Assembly (NCBI GenBank): GCA_963792885.1
Contig: CAWBXX010000002.1
Span: 682,001-746,000, forward strand
DNA length: 64,000 nucleotides
Origin: DASWJZ01 sp963792885
GTDB lineage: Bacteria; Pseudomonadota; Alphaproteobacteria; Rhizobiales; Afifellaceae
Reading direction: 5' to 3'
Below are positions 19,434 through 28,406 of the stretch, piece by piece (within the stretch, counting starts at the first letter, position 1; each line of letters opens with the position of its first letter). The position numbers and the translations under genes are program-made. Under the pieces are notes generated by a model. It searched no databases. It was not told the DNA's origin and worked only from the letters and a program-made list of their open reading frames with translations.

Positions 19434-20445
19434 ATGACCGCGCTGCGGGCTCTCCTCACGCGGAGCGTGACGACGCTCATCACGCTCTTCGGCGTGGCGG
19501 TCATCGTGTTCGTCGTCATCCGCATCGCGCCGGGCGATCCGATCTCGATGATGCTGCCGCCCGGCGCCTCCGAGGCGGATATCGACCGGCTGCGCGCGTT
19601 CTATGGCCTCGACAAATCCATCCCGCAGCAATTCCTGATCTGGCTCGGAAGCGTGCTGGAGGGGAATTTCGGCACATCGATCTCGCTTCGGCAGAACGTG
19701 CTGTCGATCGTGCTGAACCGTCTCCCGGCCACGTTGGAGCTGAGTTTCCTGGCGCTCGTCATCGCGAGCGTGCTCGGCACCACGCTGGCGTTCGTCGCGA
19801 CGCGTTGGCGCGAAACTCCCGCCGAGACCGGTGTCGATGTGGCAAGCGGCATCGCGCTTTCGGTTCCCGATTTCCTCTGGGGCCTGGCGCTGATCCTCAC
19901 GTTCGGCGTCGCGTTTCCGTTCTTCGAGATATCGGGACGCGTCTCCCCTCGGCTGGAGCTGCCGTTCGCGACGCAGTTCTATCTCGTTGAAAGCCTGATT
20001 CGCTTCCGCTTCGACATCACCGCGGACCTGTTGAAGCACATGACGATGCCCGCACTGGCGCTTGCGCTGCCGTTCGCTGCGGTCATCGCGCAGCTCCTCA
20101 AAGCCTCCCTCAAAGAAGCGATGGCGCAGGACTACGTGATGCTCGCCCGCACCAAGGGCTTCTCGGAGAGCCGCGTCATAATTCGCGACGCACTTCGGAA
20201 TGCGATTCTTCCGACGCTCGACTCTCATCGGCGTGCAGTTGACCTTCCTGATCGGCGGCACGGTGATCGTGGAGCGCATCTTCTCTTACGAAGGCCTCGG
20301 CAATCTCGCGATCGACGCCGTCATCAACCGCGACCTGCCGCTGATCCAGGGGATCGTGCTGCTCTTCGCGGTGATCTTCGTCTGCATCAATCTCGGCGTC
20401 GACATCCTCTACGCGCTCTTGAACCCGCGGCTGCGTCATGGCTGA
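19434..20445 (+). CDS. ABC transporter permease, DppB/OppB type (frame broken)
   Basis: An inner-membrane permease starting with the family's N-terminal helix (LITLFGVAVIVFVVIRIAPGDP). The cytoplasmic coupling segment is DYVMLARTKGFSESRVIIRDALRNA, followed by more helices. One inserted base near 20219 splits it; removing it gives 337 codons. The longer upstream start at 19395 is translated repeat, so I use the ATG at 19434. The end overlaps the next permease gene. It forms the channel together with the product of 20438-21289. Confidence 0.88.
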
Positions 20446-21289
20446 GGCTGTCCTTCATCGACGGCGCGCTCGCTCCTGGCGCTTGATCCTCGCCGGGTCG
20501 TGGCTGCTCATCGTCCTGTTCGCAGCGCTCTTCGCGCCTCTGATCGCGCCGCACAATCCACTCGAGCAGGACCTGTTTCTGACGCGTACGCCGCCGTCGT
20601 GGCTGGCGGGCGGCGAGCCCGGCTACTGGCTCGGCACGGACGGCCTCGGACGCGACGTCCTCTCCCGCATCATCTATGGAAGCCGCATCGCGCTGACGGT
20701 CGCTTTCGTCGCCGCACCGCTCGCCTGCATCATCGGCAGCGTGCTCGGCCTGCTCGCCGGCTACTATCGCGGCATCCTCGACCAGATCGTGTCCCGCATC
20801 GTCGACATCTGGATGGCGTTTCCGCCGGTGCTCTTCTCCATCCTGCTCGTCGCCGTTTTGGGAACTGGGCTCCACTCGGTGATCATCGCCATCGTCGCGA
20901 TCGATTGGATCCGCTTCTGCCGCGTCGTGCGTTCCGAAACGCTGTCGCAGAGCCGCATGGACTATGTCGACAGCGCACGGGTCGTGGGCTTCTCTCGATT
21001 TTCGATCCTCGTCCGCGAAGTGGTTCCGAACCTCCTTCCAGCCATCATGGCGCTGCTGTCGCTGGAGATGGGGATCGCGGTCATCGTCGAGGCGATCCTC
21101 TCGTTCGTGAACCTGTCGATCTCGACCGATGCCCCGACCTGGGGCGGCATGATCGCCGAAGGGCGGACCATCATCCACTTCGCCTGGTGGGTGCTGGTGT
21201 TTCCGCTGATCGTGCTCTTCCTCACCGTGCTCGCCTTCGGGCAGTTCGGAGAGGGATTGCGCGACCGCTTCGACCCGGTGCTGCAATGA
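20438..21289 (+). CDS. ABC transporter permease, DppC/OppC type
   Basis: A 283-residue inner-membrane permease. It has an N-terminal helix, the periplasmic segment WLGTDGLGRDVLSRIIYGSR diagnostic of the DppC group, several further helices, and a coupling loop (DYVDSARVVGFSRFSILVRE). It starts inside the end of the preceding permease gene (8-base overlap), and its stop overlaps the ATPase start (ATGA), which indicates coupled translation. Confidence 0.92.
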   Translation: MAEAVLHRRRARSWRLILAGSWLLIVLFAALFAPLIAPHNPLEQDLFLTRTPPSWLAGGEPGYWLGTDGLGRDVLSRIIYGSRIALTVAFVAAPLACIIGSVLGLLAGYYRGILDQIVSRIVDIWMAFPPVLFSILLVAVLGTGLHSVIIAIVAIDWIRFCRVVRSETLSQSRMDYVDSARVVGFSRFSILVREVVPNLLPAIMALLSLEMGIAVIVEAILSFVNLSISTDAPTWGGMIAEGRTIIHFAWWVLVFPLIVLFLTVLAFGQFGEGLRDRFDPVLQ

Positions 21290-22182
21290 GCGCGTATCTG
21301 GAGATCAGCGATCTCTCGATCGCGCTTCGCCACCATCCCGCGGAGCGGCTGCTTCGGGGCGTGAGCTTGACCGTCGAACCGGGCGAAGTGCGCGGCGTGG
21401 TCGGCGAGAGCGGCGCCGGCAAGACGATGATCGGAAAGACGATCTTCGACATCCTGCCACATGCCGCGATAGTGGCCGGTGGCACGGTCCGACTCGGCGG
21501 CATCGAGCTTTTGAAATTGCGCGGAAGCGAGCGGCGGAAGCATATCGCCCGGACATCCGCGCTGATCCCGCAGGACCCCTTGACCGCCTTCAATCCTGTC
21601 CGCCGCATCGAGGGTCAGATGACCGACAGGCTGACAGCAATCCTCGGGCTTCGCCGCCGCGCGGCACGCGAGCGCGCGATGAGCCTTCTCGCCGAGGTCC
21701 ACATCAACGATCCTGAGCGCGTCCTCGGCAGCTACCCGCACCAGCTGTCCGGCGGCATGCGGCAGCGCGTGCTGATCGCGGCAGCGTTCGCGGCGGAGCC
21801 GAAGCTCATCGTCGCCGACGAGCCGACCACGGCCCTCGACGTGACAGTCCAAAAGCAAATCTTGCGGCTCATCGCCGAGATGCAGGCGAAGCACGGCACA
21901 GCGCTGCTCTTCGTCACCCACGATCTCGGCGTCGTCGCGAAGATTTGCCAGAAGGTGACGGTGCTCTTCGGCGGGCGGGTGGTTGAGGACACCGATGCGG
22001 TGAGCCTCTTCAGAGCGCCGCGTCATCCCTACAGCGCGGCCCTCCTTGCGGCGACGCCGCGCTACGACCGCCCCGACGAGTCGCTGGTGCCTGTGGCCGC
22101 GGACGTGATCGACGCGACGCGGAGGGAGATCGCCGAGGCCGACGCGGTCTGGGTGAGGGAGAGAGCGGGGTTCGCGGCGTGA
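21286..22182 (+). CDS. ABC transporter ATP-binding protein, DppD/OppD type
   Basis: A 298-residue ATPase. Walker A is GESGAGKTMIGKTIFD, the signature is LSGGMRQRVLIAAAFA, Walker B is LIVADEPTTALDVT and the switch His is in LLFVTHDLGVVAK. The C-terminal oligopeptide-family tail (HPYSAALLAATP) is present. It energises the importer as a heterodimer with the next gene's product. A longer frame reading back into the permease gene is a shadow; the start is the ATG at 21286. Confidence 0.92.
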   Translation: MSAYLEISDLSIALRHHPAERLLRGVSLTVEPGEVRGVVGESGAGKTMIGKTIFDILPHAAIVAGGTVRLGGIELLKLRGSERRKHIARTSALIPQDPLTAFNPVRRIEGQMTDRLTAILGLRRRAARERAMSLLAEVHINDPERVLGSYPHQLSGGMRQRVLIAAAFAAEPKLIVADEPTTALDVTVQKQILRLIAEMQAKHGTALLFVTHDLGVVAKICQKVTVLFGGRVVEDTDAVSLFRAPRHPYSAALLAATPRYDRPDESLVPVAADVIDATRREIAEADAVWVRERAGFAA

Positions 22183-23003
22183 GCGAGTCCCTCTTCCGCG
22201 TCGAAGACCTGCGCGTCGCGCTCCCCGATCCGAAGCGGAAGTCGCTGCTCGGCCAGCGCCCGATGGTGGAGATTCTGCATGGCATGAGTTTCGAGATTGA
22301 AGAGGGGCGCGTGCTCGGGATCGTCGGCGAATCCGGCTCCGGAAAGTCCACGCTCGGTCGGACGCTGGTTCGGCTTCTCGAGCCATCGGCGGGAAGCATC
22401 CGCTTCGCCGGACACGACATCTCGTATCTCGACGAGGCGGCGCTGCGCCCGCTCAGGCGTGATCTGCAGGTCATCTTCCAGGACCCGCTGTCGTCGCTCA
22501 ATCCGCGTCTGACGATCGGCACGATCATCGGCCGCCCGCTCCGCTTCCACAAGATCGCGGGCTCGGCGCGAGAGGCCAAGACTCTGGCGACCGAAGCGCT
22601 TGCGACGGTGGGCCTGCCGGGAGGCTTCGTGGCGCGTTACCCGCACGAGCTTTCAGGCGGCCAGCGCCAGCGCGTCGGGATCGCGCGCGCCATCGCGCTG
22701 AAGCCGCGTTTCGTCCTCGCGGACGAGATCGTCTCGGGGCTCGATGTTTCCTCCAAGGCGCAAATCCTCACGCTGCTTGAGCAGCTTCGGACTGAGCTCA
22801 AGCTCACCGTCGCCTTCATCAGTCACGATCTCTCGGTGGTGCGTCGACTCTGCGACAGGGTGATTGTTATGCGTGGCGGAGAAATCCTCGAGAATCGTCC
22901 GACCGCCGCGCTCTTCGAGGCGCCGGAGAATCCCTACACCGCGGAGCTGAAGGCGGCGATCCCGCTGCCGGAGGTCGACCCCGGCTGGCTCGCTGCAGGC
23001 TGA
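22179..23003 (+). CDS. ABC transporter ATP-binding protein, DppF/OppF type
   Basis: A 274-residue ATPase. Walker A is GESGSGKSTLGRTLVRL, the Q-loop region is VIFQDPLSSLNPRLTI, the signature is LSGGQRQRVGIARAIA, and Walker B is ADEIVSGLDVSSKA, in which the usual P-T after DE is I-V. The H-loop is ISHDLSVVRR. It starts with GTG overlapping the previous stop. It is the last transporter gene before the MarR regulator. Confidence 0.92.
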   Translation: MSESLFRVEDLRVALPDPKRKSLLGQRPMVEILHGMSFEIEEGRVLGIVGESGSGKSTLGRTLVRLLEPSAGSIRFAGHDISYLDEAALRPLRRDLQVIFQDPLSSLNPRLTIGTIIGRPLRFHKIAGSAREAKTLATEALATVGLPGGFVARYPHELSGGQRQRVGIARAIALKPRFVLADEIVSGLDVSSKAQILTLLEQLRTELKLTVAFISHDLSVVRRLCDRVIVMRGGEILENRPTAALFEAPENPYTAELKAAIPLPEVDPGWLAAG

Positions 23004-23050
23004 GGGAGGAGAGGTTGATGCGCCGTCGCTTGTCGCCTCCGTGCATATTG

Positions 23051-23062
23051 TTTAGATATAAA
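23051..23062. promoter_or_regulatory. AT-rich dyad TTTA-N4-TAAA before the MarR gene
   Basis: A conspicuously AT-rich island (TTTAGATATAAA) in GC-rich DNA, 36 bases before the MarR start, with inverted arms TTTA/TAAA. It could hold the -10 region and an autoregulatory site of the MarR gene. Symmetry and composition are the only evidence. Confidence 0.4.
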
Positions 23063-23097
23063 ATAGTGCCGGACGCCGCGTGCGTTCCAATCTTAGG

Positions 23098-23649
23098 ATG
23101 AGCAATTCGCCAGTGAGCAAATCCGCCGCCGCGTCTAACCAGAATGGCTTCGCCGATCATATCGACGCCGAATCGAAAGTGTCCGAGCGGCCGCACGAGC
23201 ACCTGATGGAGCTCAGGCTCTGGCTGCGCCTGCTCGCGACCGCCAATCTGATCGAGGTCGAGATACGGCAGCGCCTGCGCGAGCGCTTCGCGACGACGCT
23301 GCCGCGCTTCGACCTGCTGGCGCAGCTCGAGCGCGTCGAGGACGGCCTCCTGCTCGGCGAGCTGTCGCGCCGGATGATGGTCTCGAACGGCAACGTCACG
23401 GGGCTCGTCGAGCGCCTGGTGGAGTCGGGCCTGATCGAGCGGAACGTGCTTGAGGCCGACCGGCGCGCCGTACGCGTGCGCATGACCGCGAAGGGCCGCC
23501 GTGTCTTCGCGGATATGGCGGCGGCACATGCGGAGTGGATCGCGGAGCTCTTCGCCGGTCTGGGCGAGGCTGAGCAGCAGGCGCTCTGGTTGCGGCTCGG
23601 CGACTTGAAAGGCTCCGTGCTCGCCGCGACGCGGCGGCGAGGGGACTAG
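23098..23649 (+). CDS. MarR family transcriptional regulator
   Basis: A winged-helix regulator of about 183 residues. The recognition helix is in LGELSRRMMVSNGNVTGLVERLVESGLI, split by the start of the wing (RNVLEADRRAVRVRMTAKG). The first 30 residues are an unstructured-looking tail. I start at the ATG at 23098; a GTG 18 bases earlier is possible. It lies 94 bases after the importer operon on the same strand and may control it or the divergent aldolase/monooxygenase genes. Confidence 0.88.
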   Translation: MSNSPVSKSAAASNQNGFADHIDAESKVSERPHEHLMELRLWLRLLATANLIEVEIRQRLRERFATTLPRFDLLAQLERVEDGLLLGELSRRMMVSNGNVTGLVERLVESGLIERNVLEADRRAVRVRMTAKGRRVFADMAAAHAEWIAELFAGLGEAEQQALWLRLGDLKGSVLAATRRRGD

Positions 23650-23653
23650 CGCC

Positions 23654-24415
23654 CTACGTCTTGCCACGCGTCTTTTTGAAGACGGCAGCGGCGGTCGAAA
23701 ACGCACCGCCCACGGCTGAGACGTCGTTGGCGACGACCGTCATCCAAAAACCATCCGCCGCGCGCGCGGCCGCCGCCTCCACGGTCATCGTGAAGGTGCC
23801 GCACGGCGTGCCGGCCTTGCGGCAGGCTCGAAGGATCGCATTGCAGGCCTTCGAATGCGCCGTGCTGCCTGGCTGCGTGCCGAGCGAAAGCGCGAGATCG
23901 CCAGTTCCAATGAAGACGAAGTCTGCGTTCTTCGTCGCAGCGATCGCAGCGGCGTTGGTCAGCCCCGCCTTAGTCTCGATCATCAGTCCGACGACGACGG
24001 CGTCCGAGGCGGCGGCCATGTAGCCGGCCTGGCGTAGCGGCCTGATCCCGCCGCCGGAGCGATGGCCGGTCGGCGGATAATGGCACGCCGACGCCGCTCG
24101 CGCGGCCTGCTTGCCTGTCTCCACCAGCGGGACGATGACGCCCTCGGCGCCGGCATCCAGCGCCCGCCCGATCGCCGCCGCGCTGTCGTCCTCGACACGC
24201 ACAAGGCAAGGTAGGTGCGGCGGGACAACCGCGATCGCGGCTTCGAGCGCAGTCCTGTCGAAGAGGCCGTGCTGCATGTCGATGACGATGGCTTCGGCGC
24301 CGGCAGCAACCGCCGCCTCGACCATCGTGACGCTGCCGAGCGCCAGCCAGAAGACGCCGAGCGGCTCTCCCTTGGAAAGGCACTTCTTGAGGGTCGGCGC
24401 GGCTGGATCGAACAT
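23654..24415 (-). CDS. HpcH/HpaI aldolase/citrate lyase family protein
   Basis: A 253-residue TIM-barrel class II aldolase. It has the AIVIDMQHGLFD segment, the Arg-containing PCLVRVEDDSAAAIGRALDAG strand, GVIVPLVETGKQA and a metal-site Glu in VGLMIETKAG, then FIGTGDLALSLG. Such enzymes cleave 4-hydroxy-2-oxo acids to pyruvate or a related oxo acid plus an aldehyde, usually late in aromatic or heterocycle degradation. It lies 17 bases after the luciferase-like gene on the same strand; the two probably form one operon. Confidence 0.9.
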   Translation of the reverse strand: MFDPAAPTLKKCLSKGEPLGVFWLALGSVTMVEAAVAAGAEAIVIDMQHGLFDRTALEAAIAVVPPHLPCLVRVEDDSAAAIGRALDAGAEGVIVPLVETGKQAARAASACHYPPTGHRSGGGIRPLRQAGYMAAASDAVVVGLMIETKAGLTNAAAIAATKNADFVFIGTGDLALSLGTQPGSTAHSKACNAILRACRKAGTPCGTFTMTVEAAAARAADGFWMTVVANDVSAVGGAFSTAAAVFKKTRGKT

Positions 24416-24432
24416 TCAAACGTCTCCAATCT

Positions 24433-25542
24433 TTATCTGAGCCCCGCCTCGCGCAGGAGCGGAAACACCCGCGCGATGAAGAAGGGCATTTCGTCCGTGT
24501 AATTCAGGAAGGAGAGTGCCGCGCCGGACCAGCCTTCCGCGGCGATCGCCGCGATCTCGCTCGCGATCTTTTCCGGCGTCCCGATCAGCGGATAGGTACC
24601 CGCGCCGCCGGCGAAGCGCTGGCGATATTCGATGTAGGCACGCTCGTCGTGCGAGGCGGAGAACTGCTTCTTGCCTGCCATGTGGTTGTCGACGGCGCCT
24701 TGGTCGGCCTCGCGGAGCGCATAGCGGTCGTAGGCGTCTTCGGCTTCCGCCTGCGTTTCCCGACAGACGACGTGGCCGACCGTGTAGGCTCCGATGTCGC
24801 GCCCCGCCGCCTCGCTGCGCGTGCGGATGTCGGCGAGGTGGCGGCGGCCGTCGGCGATATCGGAGAAGGTGGAGAACAGGAAATCGCAATGGCGCGAAGC
24901 GAAGTCGCGGCCGGGCCCGCCGAAGGCCGCGTTCATGGTGAGGGGGCGCGGCGACTGGATGCTCGCTGGCTTCGAGACGACGCCCTTCAGCTTGTAATAC
25001 TCGCCGTCGAAGTCGAACGGCTCATCCGAGCCATAGGCGCGCCCGACGATCTCAATCCACTCCGCAGCGCGGTCGTAGGCGCGCTCGTCCGGCGTCGTGC
25101 CGAACATGGCGAATTCCTTCGGGTTCCAGCCGCAGACGATGTTGAGGCCGGCGCGCCCGCCGGAGATGTGATCGACCGTCGCCAGCGCTTTCGCCGCGAA
25201 GATCGGATGGACGAGCGGCACGTGCACCGTTGAGAAGATCGCCATGCGCCTGGTGAGCGCGGCGAGTCCTGCGGCCCAGGTGAATGTCTCGAACGACCAT
25301 TCGCGCGCGTGCGTCTCGCCGCCGAAGCCGGCCCAGCGGGCGATCGGCAGGAAGAAATCGAAGCCGCCCTCATCCGCAATCCTCGCCGCCGCGACATTGT
25401 CCGGCCACGTCGCCTTCCAGCGTTCCGGGACAGTAGTCAGCGCCAATCCGCCGTCGGCATTGGTGGAGAATACGCCGAGCTTGAAGCGGTCCGGGCTCCT
25501 GAGCGGATTGGTCGGCGGCTCCGGTTCGTTTTTTGAAGCCAA
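24433..25542 (-). CDS. LLM-class flavin-dependent monooxygenase (RutA-like)
   Basis: A 369-residue luciferase-like barrel. Segments such as PIARWAGFGGETHAREWSFE, TVDHISGGRAGLNIVCGWNP and FGGPGRDFASRHCDFLFSTF resemble pyrimidine monooxygenase RutA and related alkanal/heterocycle monooxygenases. It would use reduced FMN and O2 to open or oxidise a nitrogen heterocycle or similar substrate; the actual substrate is unknown. It is transcribed with the HpcH/HpaI aldolase and divergently from the aminotransferase, with the palindromic operator close to both starts. Confidence 0.88.
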   Translation of the reverse strand: MASKNEPEPPTNPLRSPDRFKLGVFSTNADGGLALTTVPERWKATWPDNVAAARIADEGGFDFFLPIARWAGFGGETHAREWSFETFTWAAGLAALTRRMAIFSTVHVPLVHPIFAAKALATVDHISGGRAGLNIVCGWNPKEFAMFGTTPDERAYDRAAEWIEIVGRAYGSDEPFDFDGEYYKLKGVVSKPASIQSPRPLTMNAAFGGPGRDFASRHCDFLFSTFSDIADGRRHLADIRTRSEAAGRDIGAYTVGHVVCRETQAEAEDAYDRYALREADQGAVDNHMAGKKQFSASHDERAYIEYRQRFAGGAGTYPLIGTPEKIASEIAAIAAEGWSGAALSFLNYTDEMPFFIARVFPLLREAGLR

Positions 25543-25590
25543 GATGTTTCCTCACCCATGATCGCCATTGGCGATGGGAGGGAAGCGCGA

Positions 25591-26841
25591 ATGCCGGAAT
25601 TCTTCAAGCTTGAAGAATTTAGCGTTCCGTGGAATCTCCCGCCGATGCCCACGCTCGATCTCACCGCGCCAAAGACCGCCTATCAGCGCATCCGTCCGCA
25701 GATCATGGATCTGCAGACGGAGAACATCGCGGAGCTAGCGGTCCGCGCCAAATCGATCCCCGACGTCATTACGCTCTGGTACGGGGAGGGCGATCTCGTC
25801 ACGCCGGATTTCATCCGCGAGGCGGCGAAGGCGTCGCTCGACGCCGGCCATACCTTCTATGTGCCGGACATGCGCGGACTGCCGGCGCTGACCGAAGCGC
25901 TCTCCGCCTATCTGACTAAGCTGCACGGGAAGGACATCCCGGTGCTCCGCTCGACGATCACGCCGAGCGGCATGCAGGCCGTCTTCCTGGCGCTCGATCT
26001 TGTCGTCGATGGCGGCACGAACGTTGTCTATGTCGAGCCGCAATGGCCGAATATCCGGCAGGCGATCCAGATTGCCGGAGGCGAGCCGCGCGCCGTCGCG
26101 CTCGATTTCGAGAACGGCGACTGGCGCCTCGACCTCGACAAGCTCTTCGCCGCCTGCGACGCGCGCACACGGGCGATCATGTTCTCGACACCGTCCAACC
26201 CGCTCGGCTGGACGGCGAGCCGCGACGAATTGCAGGCGCTGATCGACTTCAGCCGCCGCACCGGCATCTGGATCATCAGCGACGAGCTCTACAACCGGCT
26301 TGCCTTTGAGGCCGAGGCGGCGCCGTCGGTGCTGCAGCTCGCGGAGCCGGAAGACCTGGTGCTGAGCGTCAACGGCTTCTCCAAGGCCTGGGCGATGACC
26401 GGCTGGCGCATCGGCTGGCTGACACATCCGCCCTCGGTCGCGAAGCCGCTCGCCGCGATGACGCAATACGTGAACAGCGGCACGGCGGCGTTTATCCAGG
26501 CTGGTGCCCGCGCGGCGATCGTCGACGGCGAGCCGTTCGTGAAAGAGGTGCGGGAGCGATGCAGGGCCGGCGTCGATGCTGCCTATTCAGCGCTCTCCGG
26601 CCACAACAAGATCGTGCTGCCGACGAAGCCCGAGGCGGGGATGTACGTCACGTTCGCGCTCGCGGGCGAGCCGGATTCGACGCAGGCCTGCACCCGGATT
26701 CTGCAAGAGGCGCATGTTGGGCTCGCCCCTGGCTGGCTCTTCGGGCAGGCATCGAAGAGCTTCATGCGCATGTGCATCTGCCGCGAAACAGCCGACATCG
26801 CAGAAGCCTGCCGCCGCATTGCGACAGCGCTCAGCAGCTAA
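25591..26841 (+). CDS. PLP-dependent aminotransferase, class I/II
   Basis: A fold-type I aminotransferase of about 416 residues. It has the VIYGEGD-like region (LWYGEGDLVTPDF), the cofactor-contact block FSTPSNPLGW, the aspartate in IISDELYNRL and the PLP lysine in SVNGFSKAWAMTGWRIGW. It would move an amino group between an amino acid and a 2-oxo acid. The ATG at 25591 has a strong GGGAGGGA upstream. A 22-base palindrome covers codons 3-10, so the ATG at 25645 is an alternative start that would leave the palindrome in the promoter. Confidence 0.9.
   Translation: MPEFFKLEEFSVPWNLPPMPTLDLTAPKTAYQRIRPQIMDLQTENIAELAVRAKSIPDVITLWYGEGDLVTPDFIREAAKASLDAGHTFYVPDMRGLPALTEALSAYLTKLHGKDIPVLRSTITPSGMQAVFLALDLVVDGGTNVVYVEPQWPNIRQAIQIAGGEPRAVALDFENGDWRLDLDKLFAACDARTRAIMFSTPSNPLGWTASRDELQALIDFSRRTGIWIISDELYNRLAFEAEAAPSVLQLAEPEDLVLSVNGFSKAWAMTGWRIGWLTHPPSVAKPLAAMTQYVNSGTAAFIQAGARAAIVDGEPFVKEVRERCRAGVDAAYSALSGHNKIVLPTKPEAGMYVTFALAGEPDSTQACTRILQEAHVGLAPGWLFGQASKSFMRMCICRETADIAEACRRIATALSS
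25598..25619. promoter_or_regulatory. Perfect 22-base palindrome, probable operator
   Basis: AATTCTTCAAG followed by its exact reverse complement, containing the TTCAAGCTTGAA core seen at 8345 and 28324. It lies between the starts of the divergent monooxygenase and aminotransferase genes, or inside the first codons of the latter if 25591 is the true start. It is the best-conserved copy in the window. Confidence 0.68.
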
Positions 26842-26858
26842 GCGAATACCTGCTTCCA

Positions 26859-26952
26859 GTCATTCTCGGGCGGAGCGAAGCGGAGACCCGAGAACCCAGA
26901 GACCGTTGAAACCGGGTCCTCGGATCGCGCGTGCCGCGCGTCCGAGGATGAC
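26859..26952. repeat. Palindromic element, family A
   Basis: A copy of 94 bases in the 120-base gap between the convergent aminotransferase and cysteine-desulfurase-like genes, ending GCGCGTCCGAGGATGAC. Its position suggests it could serve as the transcript end for both. Confidence 0.87.
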
Positions 26953-26961
26953 GCCGTTAGG

Positions 26962-28258
26962 TTATGCGTTTCCGACGATCTTCTTCAGCTCTTTCCCGAA
27001 GCGGGCGACTTCGTCCAGCGTGTTGTAGTGGACGAGGGAGACACGCAGGCATCCGGTCTCCATCGGCAGGTTCAGCCGCTTCATCAGGCGCGGCGCGTAC
27101 ATGTGGCCGTCGCGGATGCCGATGCCGACGGCGTCCATCTTGTCGGCGAGCACCTGCGGCGTGTGGCCCGGAATGTTGAAGCAGATGGTCGGCACGCGAC
27201 CGTCGAGCCGATCCGCGTCGCTGATGCCGTAGATCGTCGCGCCGTTCGCCTTCAGGACATCAAGCATCGCGCCGGCGAGAATTTTTTCGTAACCGCGGAT
27301 CGCGGCCATCGCGGCCACGATATCCTGCCGCCGCGCGTTGCTCTTGCCGGGGGCCACCATCCGCCCGATGCTCTCCAGATATCGGACGGCGGCGCTCATG
27401 CCGGAGACATTCTCATAGATGAAGGTGCCGGCTTCGATCTTGTAGGGCGGCTCGTCGGGGATGAAGTCCTCGCGGAAGGTCGGCAACCGCTTCAGCGCGT
27501 CGTACTTCCCCCAGAGGAAGCCCATGTGCGGCGCGAAGGTCTTGTAGCCGGAGCAGACGAGATAGTCGCAATCCCATGCCTGCACGTCGATCAATCCGTG
27601 CGGCCCGTAATGCACACAGTCGACGAAGACTTCAGCGCCCGCCTCGTGCGCGAGCTTTGCCGCCGCCGTGACGTCGACGATCGTGCCGATCGAATGCGCG
27701 GTCTTCGTGAAGGCGACGATGCGGGTCTTGTTGGAGAGGAGGGGCTTCAGATCGTCGGGATGGAGCGTCCCGTCCTCGCGCATCCGCCACCATTGGAATT
27801 TCGCGCCGGCCTTTTCGAGCTGCAGCCATGTGGCGATATTGGCATCGTGGTCCATGTCGGTGACGACGATCTCGTCCCTGCTCGGCCCAAGCGTCTGGCC
27901 GATCGCAAGGCTCACCATGCGAATGAACGAGGTGGCGTTCATGCCGAAACAGACTTCCGCCGGGTCCGCGGCATTGATCAGGAGCGCGACGCTCTCGCGC
28001 GCGTCCGCGATCGCCTGATCGACGCGGCGGCTCTTGTCATAGCGCCCGCCGCGCTGGACATTGTGATCGAGGAGATGTTCGTTGATCGCATCGAGAACGC
28101 TCTGCGGGATTTGCGCCCCGGCGGCGTTGTCGAAGAAGATGAAATCGCCGGCACGGTCGGGCTGCAACGCAGGGAACTGCGCGCGTGTTTCTTCGATCGG
28201 GAACGCTGCCGTCCCGATCGTTCTTCGCTCCGGCGGGCGTCTTTGTCTGGGGGGCCAT
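26962..28258 (-). CDS. Cysteine-desulfurase-like aminotransferase class V protein (probable frame break near the start)
   Basis: A PLP enzyme of the TIGR01976-type group. It has FFDNAAGAQIPQSVLDAI near the N-terminus, VTDMDHDANIATWLQLE, the cofactor segment EVFVDCVHYGPHGLIDV and the PLP lysine in LVCSGYKTFAPHMGFLWG. The true reaction is unknown; relatives are desulfurases, lyases or kynureninase-like enzymes. The uninterrupted frame offers only a TTG start (28167). One extra base near 28205 would connect it to the ATG at 28258 and add the family's PIEETRAQFPALQPDRAG leader, giving 432 codons. Confidence 0.82.
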
Positions 28259-28323
28259 CGATGAGAGGTCCTGATCGGCTTTCACGTCACAACTCAGCGC
28301 GGTTCTTGCGCCTGGGGGGAGAA

Positions 28324-28339
28324 ATTTCAAGCTTGAAAT
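28324..28339. promoter_or_regulatory. 16-base palindrome, probable operator of the amino-acid importer
   Basis: ATTTCAAG followed by its exact reverse complement, 67 bases before the substrate-binding protein start and 65 bases before the divergent PLP-enzyme start. It shares the TTCAAGCTTGAA core with the sites at 8345 and 25598. Confidence 0.65.
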
Positions 28340-28406
28340 GAAGTGCCGTTCGGTGGGAAGCTCCTGGAAAGCTTGCAGTATCCGAGGGAAATCAGGGAGA
28401 AGGGGA

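Noticed and set aside
20500..22182. A 560-codon frame fusing unknown sequence to an ABC ATPase
   Set aside because: Its first 262 codons are an out-of-frame reading of the DppC-type permease gene; the ATPase has its own ATG at 21286 overlapping the permease stop.
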